This document shows positions 37,400 through 49,019 of a DNA stretch of 64,000 nucleotides, piece after piece. Numbering within the stretch: the stretch's first letter is position 1; every line of letters begins with the position of its first letter. The DNA comes from Escallonia rubra. Its lineage: Eukaryota > Streptophyta > Magnoliopsida > Escalloniales > Escalloniaceae. The DNA is taken from assembly GCA_033065855.1 (NCBI GenBank), contig JAVXUO010002247.1, positions 1 to 64,000 of the forward strand, written 5' to 3'. A program made the position numbers and the translations under genes. The notes under the pieces are model-generated. The model ran no database searches. It was not told the origin of the DNA and saw only the letters and a program-made list of their open reading frames with translations.

Positions 37400-39940
37400 C
37401 ATGAGCACAAGTTTGAGGACCATCTATAACGAGTATGAAAGAAGCTGAGAGGCCTTTAATGACCTAAAAATCAACCAGACTCTCTGTCCGACGATTTTCA
37501 TAAGTAAGGCCTTTTTTTTTCCATTAACACAAATGCTTATGGATTTACAATTTTAGCTATTGGTGTAATGCAACGCCAATATTGTAATACAAGTATATAA
37601 AATTATGGAGATAACTGTAAGGATATTTATCTTTCAACAATTTTGTTGTAGCGCAAACATATTGGTTTTGGTTGTAACAAGTGTTTTGCCCTGACCTTTG
37701 TTGTGTCTTTATTTCAGATGCCACGGAGACAATCACATATTAGGCGCTGGAAGAAGGGATTTAACATCATGGGCTCTGAGGGTTAGCACTATCATGAAGC
37801 AAGTGTAAAGTACCAGACCTTTATAATAACGACCCGCCTCAAAGTTACTTGAAGCGTCTGTTAGTGCTGTGAGTCTTTCAACTAGTGCACATTTTGTTTT
37901 TGGTGAATCATGCGATTTAATTCTTGTGTATTTTGCGTTGTATGCAAATTTTTGACATTAATAAAAGTAAAAAGGATTGGACTAAATCTACCTTGAAAGC
38001 TACTGGAATCTGATGTGGATTTATATACATCTTTTACAAGGGTAAAAGCCGGTACTCTCTCATCAAAATCCTCTAGAAAAAGAACCAAATGTGCAGTATG
38101 TTTTTCATGTGCTTACACTTTGTTAAACTTAGACCTCAGTCTTAAAGGTTTACCTAAGTTTCAGCTATGCATCAGCACTAAGCTCATGTTCATTTTGCAA
38201 TTTCTCAAGTAATAGAATTTGATGTTATAACATTACTTCTCCTACATAAAATTGTTTTCTGTTGTCAATAGTGACCAAATTTCTTATAGTGATCTTGTCA
38301 CCCATTGGGGAATTAATTCACTCTTCCACCACCGAAATTACTGCCCCACCATATAAAGAACAAAATAATGTAACAAATATTTATGTTGTCAGGTAACTAA
38401 CATTACTATTGACCGGTCATACTCCACTGGTGACCATGCCACAACCAGACATGTATGTGTGTGCGAGGCGGATTCAGTCCTTAAATCCTACTATAATATA
38501 CATGTGTGAGGGGCACCTCAACTGACATCTACATGGATCTATCTGGGACTAATACATTCACTCGGTCTATGGCAAGCATATCATGAAGGGTTGATCCATC
38601 CATTTGACCAGATTCAAAATCGAAGGGGCACCAAGTTATGATCGCCAACAAGCCTAGTACAACGAGTTATTCATAAAGTCATACTGCCATATGCTTACTG
38701 GAACTTGGAAAGAGTACAATTAGGGATGTCTTATTTTTATCATCAGTTGAAACAATAAATGCCCAGCATCACCACAATTGCAAGGTCACATGCAGCATCA
38801 GTCGTGCGTAAATGTAAAAAACATTGTCAATGAATTAAAGTATTCTACTAGAGGATAAGGAGTGCAAGAGACTGAAAGAAACCTTGATGGTTGTGATCGT
38901 CTAGCAAGTTTCAACTTTGAACCCGTAACAAGATGTTAACTTGGCTGGCACATGTCAACTTTCTAACCCTGAAGAGGCAATCAAAGAGTCACAGAGTCAC
39001 AACTCATAACATCATCAACAATTGCAACATACCAAGCACATCACTCCGACCAAAATTTACTCAAATTTTGATAAATCTGATGATAAATAGACATATGTGA
39101 GCTGAATTCTCTATTGTCTGGTTTGACTAATCTTGATCAGATACAAACATGTTTTACAGATGAAAAGAAACCAATTACAATTGCTTTGGGTGGTTCCTTC
39201 GGATCATAATTTGAAATGCCTCATAAGAATCGGCAGTGTATGCTATACACCCATAAAAAATTGAGTGGATATTTTAAAAGCAATTTGATGTATACTTTGG
39301 AATACAGTTTTACATTACATTTTCTGACCTTAATAAAATTCCGACCACAGAGTTTGCCTACTTGCAATTTCAATGGAAGCACTCTGAAATCCTACAATCA
39401 AATTTCAGCTTACTTACTCAAGGATCCACTTGACAAGTTTCAGCTCGGTTAATGGTTGCTTGAAGTAATTCATCTACTTGGATTAGGTTCTCAAGTCTAA
39501 ACTATAACATTGATGCATTATATTTACAACTTGGGTCATTACATTCCTCTAATTTTATCCTCAAATTGTGCGTAACCTAGCTAGCCAACAAATGAGACCA
39601 AACTTCACCACATGAATCAAAGTTCTACAGCACATCCAGATAAATCAAATCAATCTCTAGTCCACCAATCTTACTCTAATCACACGCAGCTTGAAAGTAT
39701 CATGCTCAACTTTGAGCCTAAGGTGTACTAATGCACCAACCTCCCCTAACTACCTGGATCTTACAACCCATAACCCAACTCGCACAACCTCATCCCTGCT
39801 CAGATTGAGAGTAGGAGTGGGTGAGAGAGAGAGAGAGTTGTAGAGTGAGAGTAGATGAGGTGAAATGCAAAAAAAATTATAGTAAACCTCCTCAGATTTG
39901 TACAACCGTGATGAATCAAAGAATTTCTTGTTGGTATAAA
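37400..39940. other. CACTA interior without recognisable gene
   Basis: AT-rich sequence with short frames only. A (GA)n tract occurs at about 39820-39838. The segment 39950-40230 has a short GC-richer frame with Arg/Gly runs that resembles a transposon 5' untranslated exon; no motif was recognised. Confidence 0.45.
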
Positions 39941-42387
39941 ATTGAGGGGTGAAAGATCAGGCATACCAGAAGGAAGTTGTAGACAGTCTAGAGCAACTGT
40001 TGACGGCGGCTGAAAATCACGATTTGGCGCGCGGCCGCGGTGGCAGAGGCGGAGGCGTTAAGGGCATGATGAGCAGCGATTGTGGCGGGGCGGGTAGAAT
40101 ATGGCAGAAGATTGTGATTGGCAACAAATCTGGGCATGATTTAGCGGAAGCAACGAATCTGGGCGAAAGAGAGACAGAGGAAAGAATGGCATTTGTAATT
40201 GGCAATAGCTGGGAAGTGACCAAAAATTAAAGACGAAAATGCAATTAAGGGCTTTTTTTTTTACTAAATATTTAGCGACGGCCAAAATCGGTCGCTAATT
40301 TAGCGACGGCAACGATAGTCGCCAAATTCAGTCGCTAAAGCCAAATTTTCGTTGACCATTAATCTTTAGCGACCGCGAAATAGAGCAATCGCTAAATTGG
40401 TCGTTAAACTAAACTTTAGCTACCGCATGTTTTGGCGATCGCAAAATGCGGTCGCTAAAGCCTCTGTTTCTTGTAGTGAATTCCCTCACTCACCCCCGAA
40501 GTCTGTCCCGAGGGATCACCAATTCCCTCGCTCACATGGAAAGGATGCCACGAGGGATAATCCATTCCCTGGTTCATGCCCGAAGGCTGTCTTGTATAGC
40601 GGCTCACAAACTCCCCGCAGCCATACACCAAGATCTCAGAATAAGAGCTAAGATACGCTCCCATGGCATCTAGCAGATCCTTCCGCTGACTCAATTTCTT
40701 GAAGAAGGCAAGCAGAGGCATCAACCTACATCCAATTAGATCATAAGTAACTTTAAACGCGAACGAGATTAAATGCAAAACTTACGAGATCAAATTCAAT
40801 TAAAAGTCATTAAGAAACTTACGAGCTCAAATGCTCTACGCTCATCAATTTGACTGGTATTTCTTGCAGCTTGTCCACTGCACTGTGTCTATTCTCTTTC
40901 GAGTGATGCGGTAGTACCACCCCAGATACTGCTCGATGCTGACCACAAGGTTGGGCTCTGACACAACGACTGTCAGCATGTCTCGCCAAGAATCCCACAT
41001 TTCAAGTTCAGCAATGCACAATTCGAGTGCATTCACCTGACTGAACCGTATGATATCCAGTGGGTTCTTGTTAACCTTCATGCCAGGGGCATCAACTGGC
41101 AACTGTTTCAGGCACTCAAAATGGCGCATCACGCGATCCGATAGTTGATACTCTGTGATCTTCCAATGGATCAACGGAGTGCGTTGCAACCCAAAGAGCT
41201 TAAATATGAACAATTGTGCCCGTACGGTGCCCGAGACATTTGACCCAGAGACAGCAAGCCAAACTCGCCCCCCCCCTCTCCGATAGAATACAATGTTGTG
41301 ATGGGGATCATCTCTCCTCAAGTAGTGACTCTCCCTCTGACTGTACTCCCAAGCGCGCAATCGAGGCCACACATTATCGGTTCCCTCCCGACAGTTGGGT
41401 ACGCCGACACTTAAGTGTTCATAAGACTACACCTGAGAACAAAGACAAATTAGGGTTGTATGGTCAAAATTTATTGTGCACAGACTAATAAAAAAATATA
41501 AAAAATGTAACAATGTGGGACATGCACATATAACTTTGCAGTCAAGCTCATTCCCTTGTGCAATGCGCGATACAAGTATGCAAGTGTAGCTGCACCCCAA
41601 GCATACTCCCCAACCTCTTACATGTTACCCAACAAAGTTAAATTTTTGTATTGAACCATGTTCTTTATCGGCGTTGGGAATATAATTTCCCCCTCACCCA
41701 CAGCAGGAATAAATCCTTTGTGTGCAGCATAAGCATCTCCTCCGTGTAGTTTTTCGGCAAAAACTTAAAGTTTTCTACCAACCACTTCAACTTTATTCCA
41801 CAATGCCCAAATTCATTCTTGGGTATCGGACCAAAAAAGTCCCTAGCAACTCTGTTATTTGTTGTGGAAATCCTAGCAAAAATAACTCAGCGTCACGTCA
41901 CGGGTAACCTTAAGATGTACCCTACATCTTCTAAGGTTATTGTCATCTCTCCAAGAGGGAAGTGAAATGTTTCACTTCTCCACCGTTCAACAAGAGCACC
42001 TATTAAGGTCCAATTAAGTTGCTAAAAGATATTTCCATAAGTAAAGAACCCAATACCCATTCCATGTAGCAATTTTTTCTGTGTTTTGTTCAACCGCCAC
42101 TCCGGATTTTTTGGTTACTTCTACTGTGATAAGTGTTGTTCTTTCCTACGAATTAACAAAGACTATTTAAGTAAAGCAAAAGGTATACAATGTTCATGAG
42201 ACTAAAAAAATAAACAAAAGATAAGTATCTTACTTATCCATTCCAGATGGATGTACTGGTTTGAGTGGTCGTATAATATGGAGGGATCTTCTGGTTCAGG
42301 GTTAAAGGCCATTTTTTACAACTGAAATTATGCAAAAACATCAAGTTCGGGAGTTTCTATCAAACGTTGGCAAATTGCCAACGCTAG

Positions 42388-42390
<3 letters not shown>

Positions 42391-42461
<71 letters not shown>
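42391..42461. repeat. (CA)n followed by (TA)n microsatellite
   Basis: About 15 CA repeats run directly into about 19 TA repeats, immediately left of the hAT-like element. Confidence 0.95.
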
Positions 42462-42464
<3 letters not shown>

Positions 42465-42468
42465 ACAC

Positions 42469-43539
42469 CAGTGTTATTAAAAGCGCGCCTAGGCGCAAGG
42501 CGCGCTCAGGCGCACAACCCGCGCCTCGCCTAGGCTAGGCGCAGCGCGTTCAACTAGGCGCGCGCCTTGTGAGCCTAGGCGCCCAGGCGCTAGGCGCACA
42601 GCGGGGCGGGAGGCGCGAAGCTAGGCGCTGCAGGTGAAGCTTTTTATCTCTGCAGGTGAAGCTTTTGCCTTCCGCTACGGCCCGATGCCTCCATTCCTCA
42701 CCTTCTTCCACTTCGACGCCGACGGCAACAAGCAACCAGACGTCCCAATCTTCACCATGACACGCCCCTCCTTCACCCACGACTTCGCCATCACCAAGAA
42801 GCACGCAATCTTCGGCGACATCCAAATAGGCATGAACCCGGTGGACATGCTCGGCGGTGGCTCTCCGGTGGGCGCGGACCCGACAAAAGTGCCCAGGATC
42901 GGCGTGATCCCGCGCTAAGCGAGGGATGAGTCCGACATGCGGTGGTTCGACGTGCCGGGGTTCAACGCCGTGCACGCCATCAACGCGTGGGACGAAGAGG
43001 ATGTGATCGTTATGGTGGCGCCTAATATCTTGTCGGTAGAGCACACGCTGGAGTGCATGGATCTGATTCACGCGTCCGTGGAGAAGGTGAGGATTGATTT
43101 GAAGACGGGGATGGTGTCGAGGCATCCGGTTTCGACGAGGAATCTGGATTTTGCGATGATCAATCCGGCTTACATGGGGAAGAAGAACAAGTAAGTTTTT
43201 TATTCTCGTTTGTCGCTAATAGATTTATAATCATAAAATGAGGATATTATTTAATACGCTCATTATCGATAAAATGGGGATGTGAACGACTTAAAACATA
43301 TGTACAAAAATAAGGTACAATATCTAGTTCTTTGTGGTTCTCATAGGAAGTATACTGAAAAAGAAATGTTTTTTTAAATGTAATTTTATTGTTTTAATGC
43401 ACTATTATTTATTTATTTATTTATATTTATTGTAATTTTGCACCTCGCTTTGAAAAGGCGCGCGTCTGCACCTGCGCCTTGCGCCTAGGCTCCAGGGACC
43501 TTTTGCGCCTTAGGTGCGCCTGCGCCTTTAATAACACTG
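42469..43539. mobile_element. hAT-like non-autonomous element carrying a CCD4 fragment
   Basis: The left end CAGTGTTATTAAAAGCGC and the right end GGCGCC-related sequence ending GCGCCTTTAATAACACTG are inverted copies, a CAGTG-type hAT terminus. Both subterminal regions are packed with AGGCGC/GCGCCT words (42485-42620 and 43455-43530). The interior carries a captured carotenoid-dioxygenase exon. No 8-bp target duplication is visible (GTATACAC on the left, GGCTAGCC on the right), so one flank has probably been rearranged; the right end abuts the next element exactly. Confidence 0.75.
42656..43190 (+). pseudogene. CCD4: Captured carotenoid cleavage dioxygenase 4 fragment
   Basis: The fragment is bordered by an AG acceptor (TCTCTGCAG, then GTGAAGC) and a GT donor (AACAA, then GTAAGT). 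It encodes about 178 codons: 'EAFAFRYGPMPPFLTFF', 'PSFTHDFAITKKHAIF', 'GGGSPVGADPTKVPRIGVIP', 'FDVPGFNAVHAINAWDEED', ending 'LDFAMINPAYMGKKNK'. These are CCD4-type motifs, including two His in positions of the Fe(II) ligands (HDFAIT and HAINAW). One in-frame TAA at 42916-42918 replaces the Tyr expected after IPR; otherwise the frame is open. CCD4 cleaves carotenoids in plastids. The low decay suggests recent capture. A duplicated TGCAGGTGAAGCTTTT at 42629 and 42651 marks the left junction. Confidence 0.88.
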
Positions 43540-43540
43540 G

Positions 43541-44509
43541 GCTAGCCTCACGCAACTTGCGTGAGGCTAGCGGCCAAAATGACGTAGTTTTGGGAAAAAC
43601 ATATGTAGTCTTTTTTTTTTCTTTTTTCCTATTTCTCTCAGTCCCTATTTTCCTTTCCTCCGCGTCTTTCTGCCGGGCCCTCGCAAGCCACACCCACCGT
43701 CAACCATCACCGCCACAACCTTCTTGCGCAGGCCACCATCACCCAATTTATTTCCCTCGTTTTCTTTCTCTCCCTTTTCCCCGTTTTTCTTCTCTGATTG
43801 ATTCTGGGTTGCTGAGTTCAACCCGAATTAGTGTTCAAAGTTCATGACAAAACCCATTGAAAACTCTGATTGATTGCTGGGTTGGGTCTCGTTTAGAGGC
43901 AAAGCAAAACCAAAAGGCAAATAATCTTTATGGCTTCCCTTCTGCCAATAAAATTTGATTTAAGAACCCAAATGAACATTGACCAAGGTTCTCTCTGCTG
44001 AAGAAATGAAACTCAGTCACGCCAAAATCTATGGCAGTGATTAGTGACGGTGGGTTTGGTGGTGGCCGGCGCAAGAAGGTTGGGCGGTGATGGGCGACGG
44101 TGGGTGTGATGGTGGCCGGCGCGGTGGCTTGTGACTGTGTTTTGTCTGTGGTGTTGGCGGTAACTATCGCGGCAGGAGGATGATTGTCGGTGGGCGTGAT
44201 GACGGCAAGGTGGGGCGGTGATTCGTGACGGAAGCTGGCTCAGGAAGGTTGGGTAGTGGGTGCAGGAAGATTGGGGAGTTGATTGAGGAAGGTTGGGCGA
44301 CGGCGGAAGGTTGGGAAGTGGTTGCGGTGGCGGGTTTTGAGGGCCCGACAGAGAGACGCAGAGGAAAGGAAAACAGGGACCGAGAGAAATAGGGAAAAAG
44401 GAAAAAGAAGAAAAAAAGACTACATATGTTTTTTTCCAAAACTACGTCGTTTCGGTTGCTAGCCTCACGCAAGTTGCGTGAGGCTAGCGTTATATTCGCT
44501 TCTTTCCCC
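43541..44509. mobile_element. Palindromic-end element 1 (long TIR, non-autonomous)
   Basis: Both ends carry the 31-bp palindrome GCTAGCCTCACGCAAGTTGC and its completion, then AAAACTACGTC..., GACTACATATG and a polypyrimidine tract (43541-43680 and 44350-44509), giving TIRs of well over 100 bp. On the right the TIR extends outward as ATATTCGCTTCTTTCCCC next to (TA)n; on the left this outer 20 bp is missing, cut by the hAT-like element. The interior is GGTGG/CCACC-rich and encodes nothing I recognise. Confidence 0.8.
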
Positions 44510-44532
44510 TATATATATATATATATATATAT
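44510..44532. repeat. (TA)n at left edge of MULE B
   Basis: About 11 TA repeats lie between the palindromic-end element and the first base of the MULE B TIR. A matching (AT)n lies at the right edge, so any target duplication is hidden in the repeat. Confidence 0.95.
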
Positions 44533-44829
44533 GGAGCTGATCCGTTGAGAGCGTTAGCAAAATAGGAGAAGTTGCAAGCGCGATCTGACCGTCTATCCTG
44601 AGAGATGGACGGCCCAGATCGCGCCTTTTTCCAAAACTGTCAGTCGTCCGCCATACAGTATCGCAGACGGGCCTTTTTACCTTTTTGCCCCTCCGTGTCT
44701 GTCCGCTACACTGTTTGGCGGACGACATTAAAGTCCTGATGAGAGACAGCAAAAAGACGTCTGCGATACTGTGTAGCAGACATCCCTAGGCTGAGACCTG
44801 TCAGGGCCCGTCCCGTCGGTCCTTTTCGG
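44533..44829 (+). repeat. MULE B left TIR
   Basis: It matches the complement of 57006-57294 almost base for base for about 290 bp. It contains an inner inverted pair (GCGCGATCTGACCGTC...GACGGCCCAGATCGCGC around a second small stem) and three GTCCGC- or GTCTGC-type palindromes near 44648, 44700 and 44758. Confidence 0.93.
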
Positions 44830-44867
44830 CAATGACGATTATCTTGTCCTTATCTGTCATGTCAACA

Positions 44868-44962
44868 GTGTCCGCTACAGAGTGTAATGGACGTTATAGC
44901 CATCCGCGATACTGTATCGCGGACGTAATAGCCATCCGCGATACACTATTGCGGACGTTCAA
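44868..44962. repeat. Subterminal palindromes of MULE B, left side
   Basis: Three further stems of the GTCCGC/GCGGAC family (for example ATCCGCGATACTGTATCGCGGA) lie just inside the left TIR. They match the stems in the TIR and arrays. Confidence 0.85.
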
Positions 44963-45119
44963 TATACTTTCAAACGACAGTAACTTCGACACTCTTCTCC
45001 ACTCCTTCTACTCATAAAATTTTTCAGCGGCGTTGGCAAGCATATCGGTGCAATTCCGTCTTAAGAACACCTTTAATACTCTAAATCGATCACGTAAATT
45101 CACAAAATCTATACTTTTT

Positions 45120-45490
45120 TTTGTTTGTAATCGATAGTTGTGATGAATATTGCGTTTTATATATCTATGTTTTTGTTCATGTGCTAGCGTTTGTAAAATT
45201 TGATTCCGTATATGTATATATATCTATTATACACATGAGTACATATGCTAACATTGTATGCATTCTTTGCATGTGCTTGCATTATATGTAATATGCATGT
45301 GCTAGCTTTCGTTTGTAATCGATAGTTGTGATGAATATTGCGTTTTATATATGTATGTTTTTGTTCATGTGCAAGCGTTTGTAAAATCCAATTCCGTATA
45401 TGTATATATATTTATACATATGAGTACATATGCTAACATTGTATGCATCATACATGTGCTTGCGTTATATGTATTATGCATGTGCTAGCG
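45120..45490 (+). repeat. Tandem duplication upstream of PMD-ULP (2 x about 185 bp)
   Basis: The segments 45120-45308 and 45309-45490 share 'TTTGTAATCGATAGTTGTGA', 'GTATGTTTTTGTTCATGTGC', 'GAGTACATATGCTAACATTG' and 'TATGCATGTGCTAGCG', with few differences. They end about 80 bp before the start codon, so they probably form the promoter and 5' leader of the PMD-ULP gene. Confidence 0.9.
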
Positions 45491-45572
45491 TCGTATTTTT
45501 GCGAGCGATTATCAAAATTTAAAACGTAAAATCCAAACTGAGAAGGTTTTTTCATAATTTCAGTTGCAAAAA

Positions 45573-48500
45573 ATGAAATTTAACCCTGGACCAGAAGACC
45601 CATCCGTGTTATAAGACCAAGCCAACCATATCAGTATGCTCATATGGGATGGTGGAGTAAGATACATTATTTATCGACTTTCTTAAAATTACGAACGTTG
45701 TATATACCGTTTGTTTTGCTTAAATTGTATTTATTAAATCGTAGGAAAGAGAACTTCTCAACACCGTAGAAGTATCTCGCGAGTTCACATCGTGGAAACT
45801 GAACACCGCCCAGAAGAGGATACTGCGTGGAATTGGGTTTGGGATTTTCACGCATGGGCAGATATTTCAACAGCTTGACCGGGCCTTGATAGGTGCCCTT
45901 ATTGAGAGGTGGAGAAGTGAAACGAATACGTTTCACTTCCCGCTCGGAGAGATGACAATTACCCTAGAAGATGTAGGGTTCATCTTAGGGTTGCCGGTGA
46001 CGGGGTGGCCGGTAATTGCTCCTCCGTCAGAAGCAACGAATAAGAGAACCGCTAAGGACTTCTTAACTTCAATACCCCATGATCAATTTAGCAGTGGTGG
46101 TATCAAGTTGAAGTGGTTGGTAGATACCTACGGGGTTTTGCCGGAAAACTATACGGGCCGTGACCTTGTGCTGTACACACAAGCCTTCCTCTGGTGGGTG
46201 ATGGGGGCAATATTATTCCCAACAACGTCGAAGAACACGGTCAGCGTGAGATATTTACCGTTGTTGGGTAACCTGGCTGAGGTTGGAGATTATGCATGGG
46301 GTGCAGCGGTTCTTTCGTATCTGTACCGAGCATTGCACAAGGCAACGAGGCTCGACTCCAAAGCCATATGTGCATGTCTCTCGCTATTGCAGGTATATCA
46401 TATAAATCCTGTCTTCGTTATTCTTTTTTTTTTTGTTTTTGTTGAATCGACGATATAAATATAATTTGCCCATGTTCTCAGGTATGGTCTTATGAACACA
46501 TTGCTCCCGGTGCACCAACGCATAGGGATGGAACCGATAGAGTGTGGCCTCGGTTGCGTGCTTGGGAGTACAGCCGGAAGAATAACCACTACCGCAGGAG
46601 AGTCGATCCCCATCACAACATCACGTACTATCGAGGGGAGTTCGACCGCCTATCTCCGGGCCAATTGCGTTGGGCACCGTACATGCGTTTGGCGCGACGG
46701 GTAGAAGAGTCGTTCGTCTTCACGCTCTCCGGGTTACAGCCACACCCCTCATCCACTTCGAGGTCGTAGAGTGGCAGCTGCTAGGCCGAGCAATGGGCCA
46801 TTTTGAGTTGGAACAGGGTTTGCCAGCCGGTGCCCCAGATATGAGGGTTAACAGGGACCCACCGGATGTCGGGCGGTTTGGCAAGGCCAATGCGCAAGAA
46901 TTGTGCGCGGCCGAACTAGAGCTCTGGACTTCTTGGCAGGACACACTGGCGGCCATCGTCTCGGAGCCGGACCCCGTTATCAGCATCGAACAGTACGATG
47001 ACTGGTACTACCGCATCACGCGGAGGAGAGTAGCCCCAGTGAACTTTGAACGCGGGGAGAGGTATGCGCCTAGGGGTCAGATCGACGAGCGTATGGCATA
47101 CAATCTCGTAAGTTGCCCAACTAGTCTGACTTGTCTTGAATGTGTTGAATATAAATGTCTGATTAAAGTTACTTATTTGTTATCTCTTTGGATGTAGGTT
47201 AATGCCTCGCTTGCATTCTTCCAGAAGTTGAGTGAGCGGAAGGATCTGATGAGTGCAATGGGCGAGGATCTTCGCCAACAGGCTGCTGCACTGGCTTTAG
47301 GCTGCGGGAATTTTGTGCGGCAAGCATCGGGACAGTCTTCGGTCGACAGCCCGGGAATGGGTTATACGGGTGTCAGCCCGTATAACGTTGATCCCCGTGG
47401 GCAAGCTTCGGGGGTGAGCCAGGGAGTTGGTGGTCTCTCGGTGCCGGGGATGGGACATGCTCAAGCGTCGTGGCCCGACCCCAGCGGCCCGACCTGCAAT
47501 TTGTTCCCGGACTCCCAACCACTCTCTCAGCGTCAAGTCACGCAACGCTGGCCTTGCGGTTCCACCCAGGCACCGCCCCTTGTCGCGTGGACGGCCCCAC
47601 TTGGCGGCCCCGAGAGGCAATAACAGCCGGCGGGAGAAATGGCCGGCGAGCAATATCAGCCGGCCGGGGCCCCCGAAGGCGATTATTATCAGCCGGCCGA
47701 TCCGTTGGTTGGAGGCCAATTTCTTCCGTTGCTCTTGCCCCCCGGCGGAGGGCAAGAGCAACCGGTCGACCCCCGAGGGCAATATCCGAAAGGGCATCCA
47801 GCCAGGCCCCTGAAGCCGCATAAACATGACCTAATCCAAGCCCATTATTTTAGTGGGCCCCCCCCAGACGGAGCGTCATATGACATGTATCACCCGCATG
47901 GCTTGGATTACAATGCCTCGTGGAGAGAACTGTCCTCGCTGGCGCCCAGAATTTGGTTAGACAACTTTTTCATCTCGCACTACGTGCAAATTCTGAGGCA
48001 AAGGAGTCGGGAGCAGCCTAACTACGGTCCGCGCATTTTTATCCTCGATGCTTACTTTCATGACATGCTAGTACAAGAGTATAACGACTGGGACAAGGTG
48101 AGGAAGCAGGCGAGAAAGGGGGATGCCCAGCTCCAGTGGAGACCGTCTGCTAACCTACAAGCATATCTTGCTCGGCCGAGTCCAGTGAGCACGGGTGTGG
48201 CGGAAGTGTTTCTAATCCCAGCTATAGTGAATGCCCACTGGTTCTTGGTTTGCTATGAACCGGTAACGAATACCGTATCAGTCCTCGACAGTCTCTACGA
48301 TGATACCCCCGTGATGGGTGTGATTGAAATGTACCGAGGCTTAGGCCAGTTGGATGCCATGGTAAGATCCTGTTTACTTCTTATTGTAACTTGCATATTG
48401 TAGAACTGATTAATCTTATTATGTTTGCTATGTTTAATGTTTAATGCTTATTATGTTTCTCGCAGAATCTATTTGCTGCCATGGTCAATAGTAAGCGTCG

Positions 48501-48798
48501 TCGAGAGAGTCGAAAGAGTCGAGTGAGGGGACCGTGCGAAACGCAGCTTGTTCTCCGATTGAAGAGGAGTAGGCCCAGGCAACTTAATTCCTTTGACTGC
48601 GGCGTCTTCGTTTGCGTGTACATGGATTACATCTGTCGGTCTGAGAGCCTCAAGAAGACTGTCTGGAGCCAAGAATGCATAGACAACTTTAGGTATAGGA
48701 TGGCTTGGCAAATTATCAATGGCCGGCCTAGAGCTATTAGATTTACTGTAAATCCGTGTAACGAGGGGGATCCCGCAGGGGCTGAGGGCCCCAATTAA
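45573..48798 (+). pseudogene. PMD-ULP gene of MULE B: plant mobile domain fused to C48 cysteine protease
   Basis: Exons are about 45573-45656, 45744-46392, 46482-47107, 47198-48361 and 48466-48798, all with GT/AG introns. The plant mobile domain covers the first three exons (from 'FNPGPEDPSVL' through 'LGEMTITLEDVGFILGLP' and 'WPRLRAWEYSRKN' to 'DDWYYRITRRR'). A Gly/Pro/Gln-rich linker with QYQPAG-like repeats follows. The Ulp1-type protease then shows 'NAHWFLVCYEP' (His), VLDSL (Asp), 'RQLNSFDCGVF' (Gln and nucleophile Cys), so the catalytic set is complete. Three lesions break the frame: TAA at 45612 (where MULE A has TAT), a one-base loss near 46737, and TAA at 47621 in the linker. Ulp1 enzymes remove SUMO-like tags; a role in the element's own proteins is inference. 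It converges on the transposase gene. Confidence 0.9.
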
Positions 48799-49019
48799 CA
48801 ATGTTTGCGTATAATAACATTATATTCACTTTTTTAATTGTCCTTCAACTTCTTGAATCTTATCGTTGAATGCGATTGATGATTTCATTTGTGTTGACTG
48901 AAAAGTGATCGTTGTTGAATGCGATTGATTTGATTCACTGATATCGTTGTGTTGTTGATCTGAGTGTTTGATTTGTTCTGTGTGATTTGCTTTGATCAGG
49001 GGGAAACAAAGTGTAAAAA

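Larger units (their letters stand above)
35997..40478. mobile_element. 4.48-kb CACTA element, complete ends, AAT target duplication
   Basis: Left terminus CACTACAAGAAACAG (35997) and right terminus CTGTTTCTTGTAGTG (ending 40478) are perfect 15-bp inverted repeats. AAT flanks both sides (35994-35996 and 40479-40481), the 3-bp duplication expected for CACTA. Subterminal GGTCGCTAAA/TTTAGCGACC repeats fill 36020-36320 and 40270-40470. The only coding part recognised is a TNP1-like remnant (36613-37370); no TNP2 was found, so it is non-autonomous. It splits the linker exon of the MULE A PMD-ULP gene. Confidence 0.97.
31995..42312. mobile_element. MULE A: old Mutator-like element with transposase, array and PMD-ULP gene
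   Basis: It contains the same three ancestral parts as MULE B, mirrored. A MULE transposase on the plus strand (31999-33636), a 78-bp repeat array (33870-34548) and a PMD-ULP gene on the minus strand (34800-42312) point toward each other. The left side is cut inside the transposase, so one TIR is gone. No convincing TIR was found on the right before the CA/TA microsatellite at 42391. A complete CACTA element (35997-40478) sits inside the PMD-ULP gene. Coding decay is much heavier than in MULE B. Confidence 0.75.
34800..42312 (-). pseudogene. PMD-ULP gene of MULE A, split by a CACTA insertion
   Basis: The gene starts at ATG 42312-42310 (MAFNPEPEDPSILYD), then continues through a plant mobile domain: 'LGEMTITLEDVGYIL' near 41950 and 'MWPRLRAWEYS' to 'QYLGWYYRITRKR' (41372-40860). 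The linker 'KKLSQRKDLLDAMG' to 'SGVSEGI' is cut at 40481/35996 by the CACTA element. The protease part resumes: 'FMLEAFFHKLL' (35423-35611), QWYLVCYEP and 'FLDSPHND' (35097-35339), and 'NHSDCGVQVLMYTDYICRS' (34.85-34.97 kb). The catalytic His of 'AHWFLVCYE' in MULE B is Gln here, and several stops are present. Known ULP-bearing plant MULEs carry such fusions; the protease would cleave SUMO-like conjugates if active. Confidence 0.85.

Noticed and set aside
40845-41372. Treating the 175-residue minus-strand frame as an independent gene
   Set aside because: It is one exon region of the MULE A PMD-ULP gene, aligned with 46542-47100 of MULE B.
42550-43125. 191-residue minus-strand frame opposite the CCD4 fragment
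   Set aside because: A shadow of the GC-rich CCD4 exon and AGGCGC repeats; the plus strand has clear CCD4 motifs.
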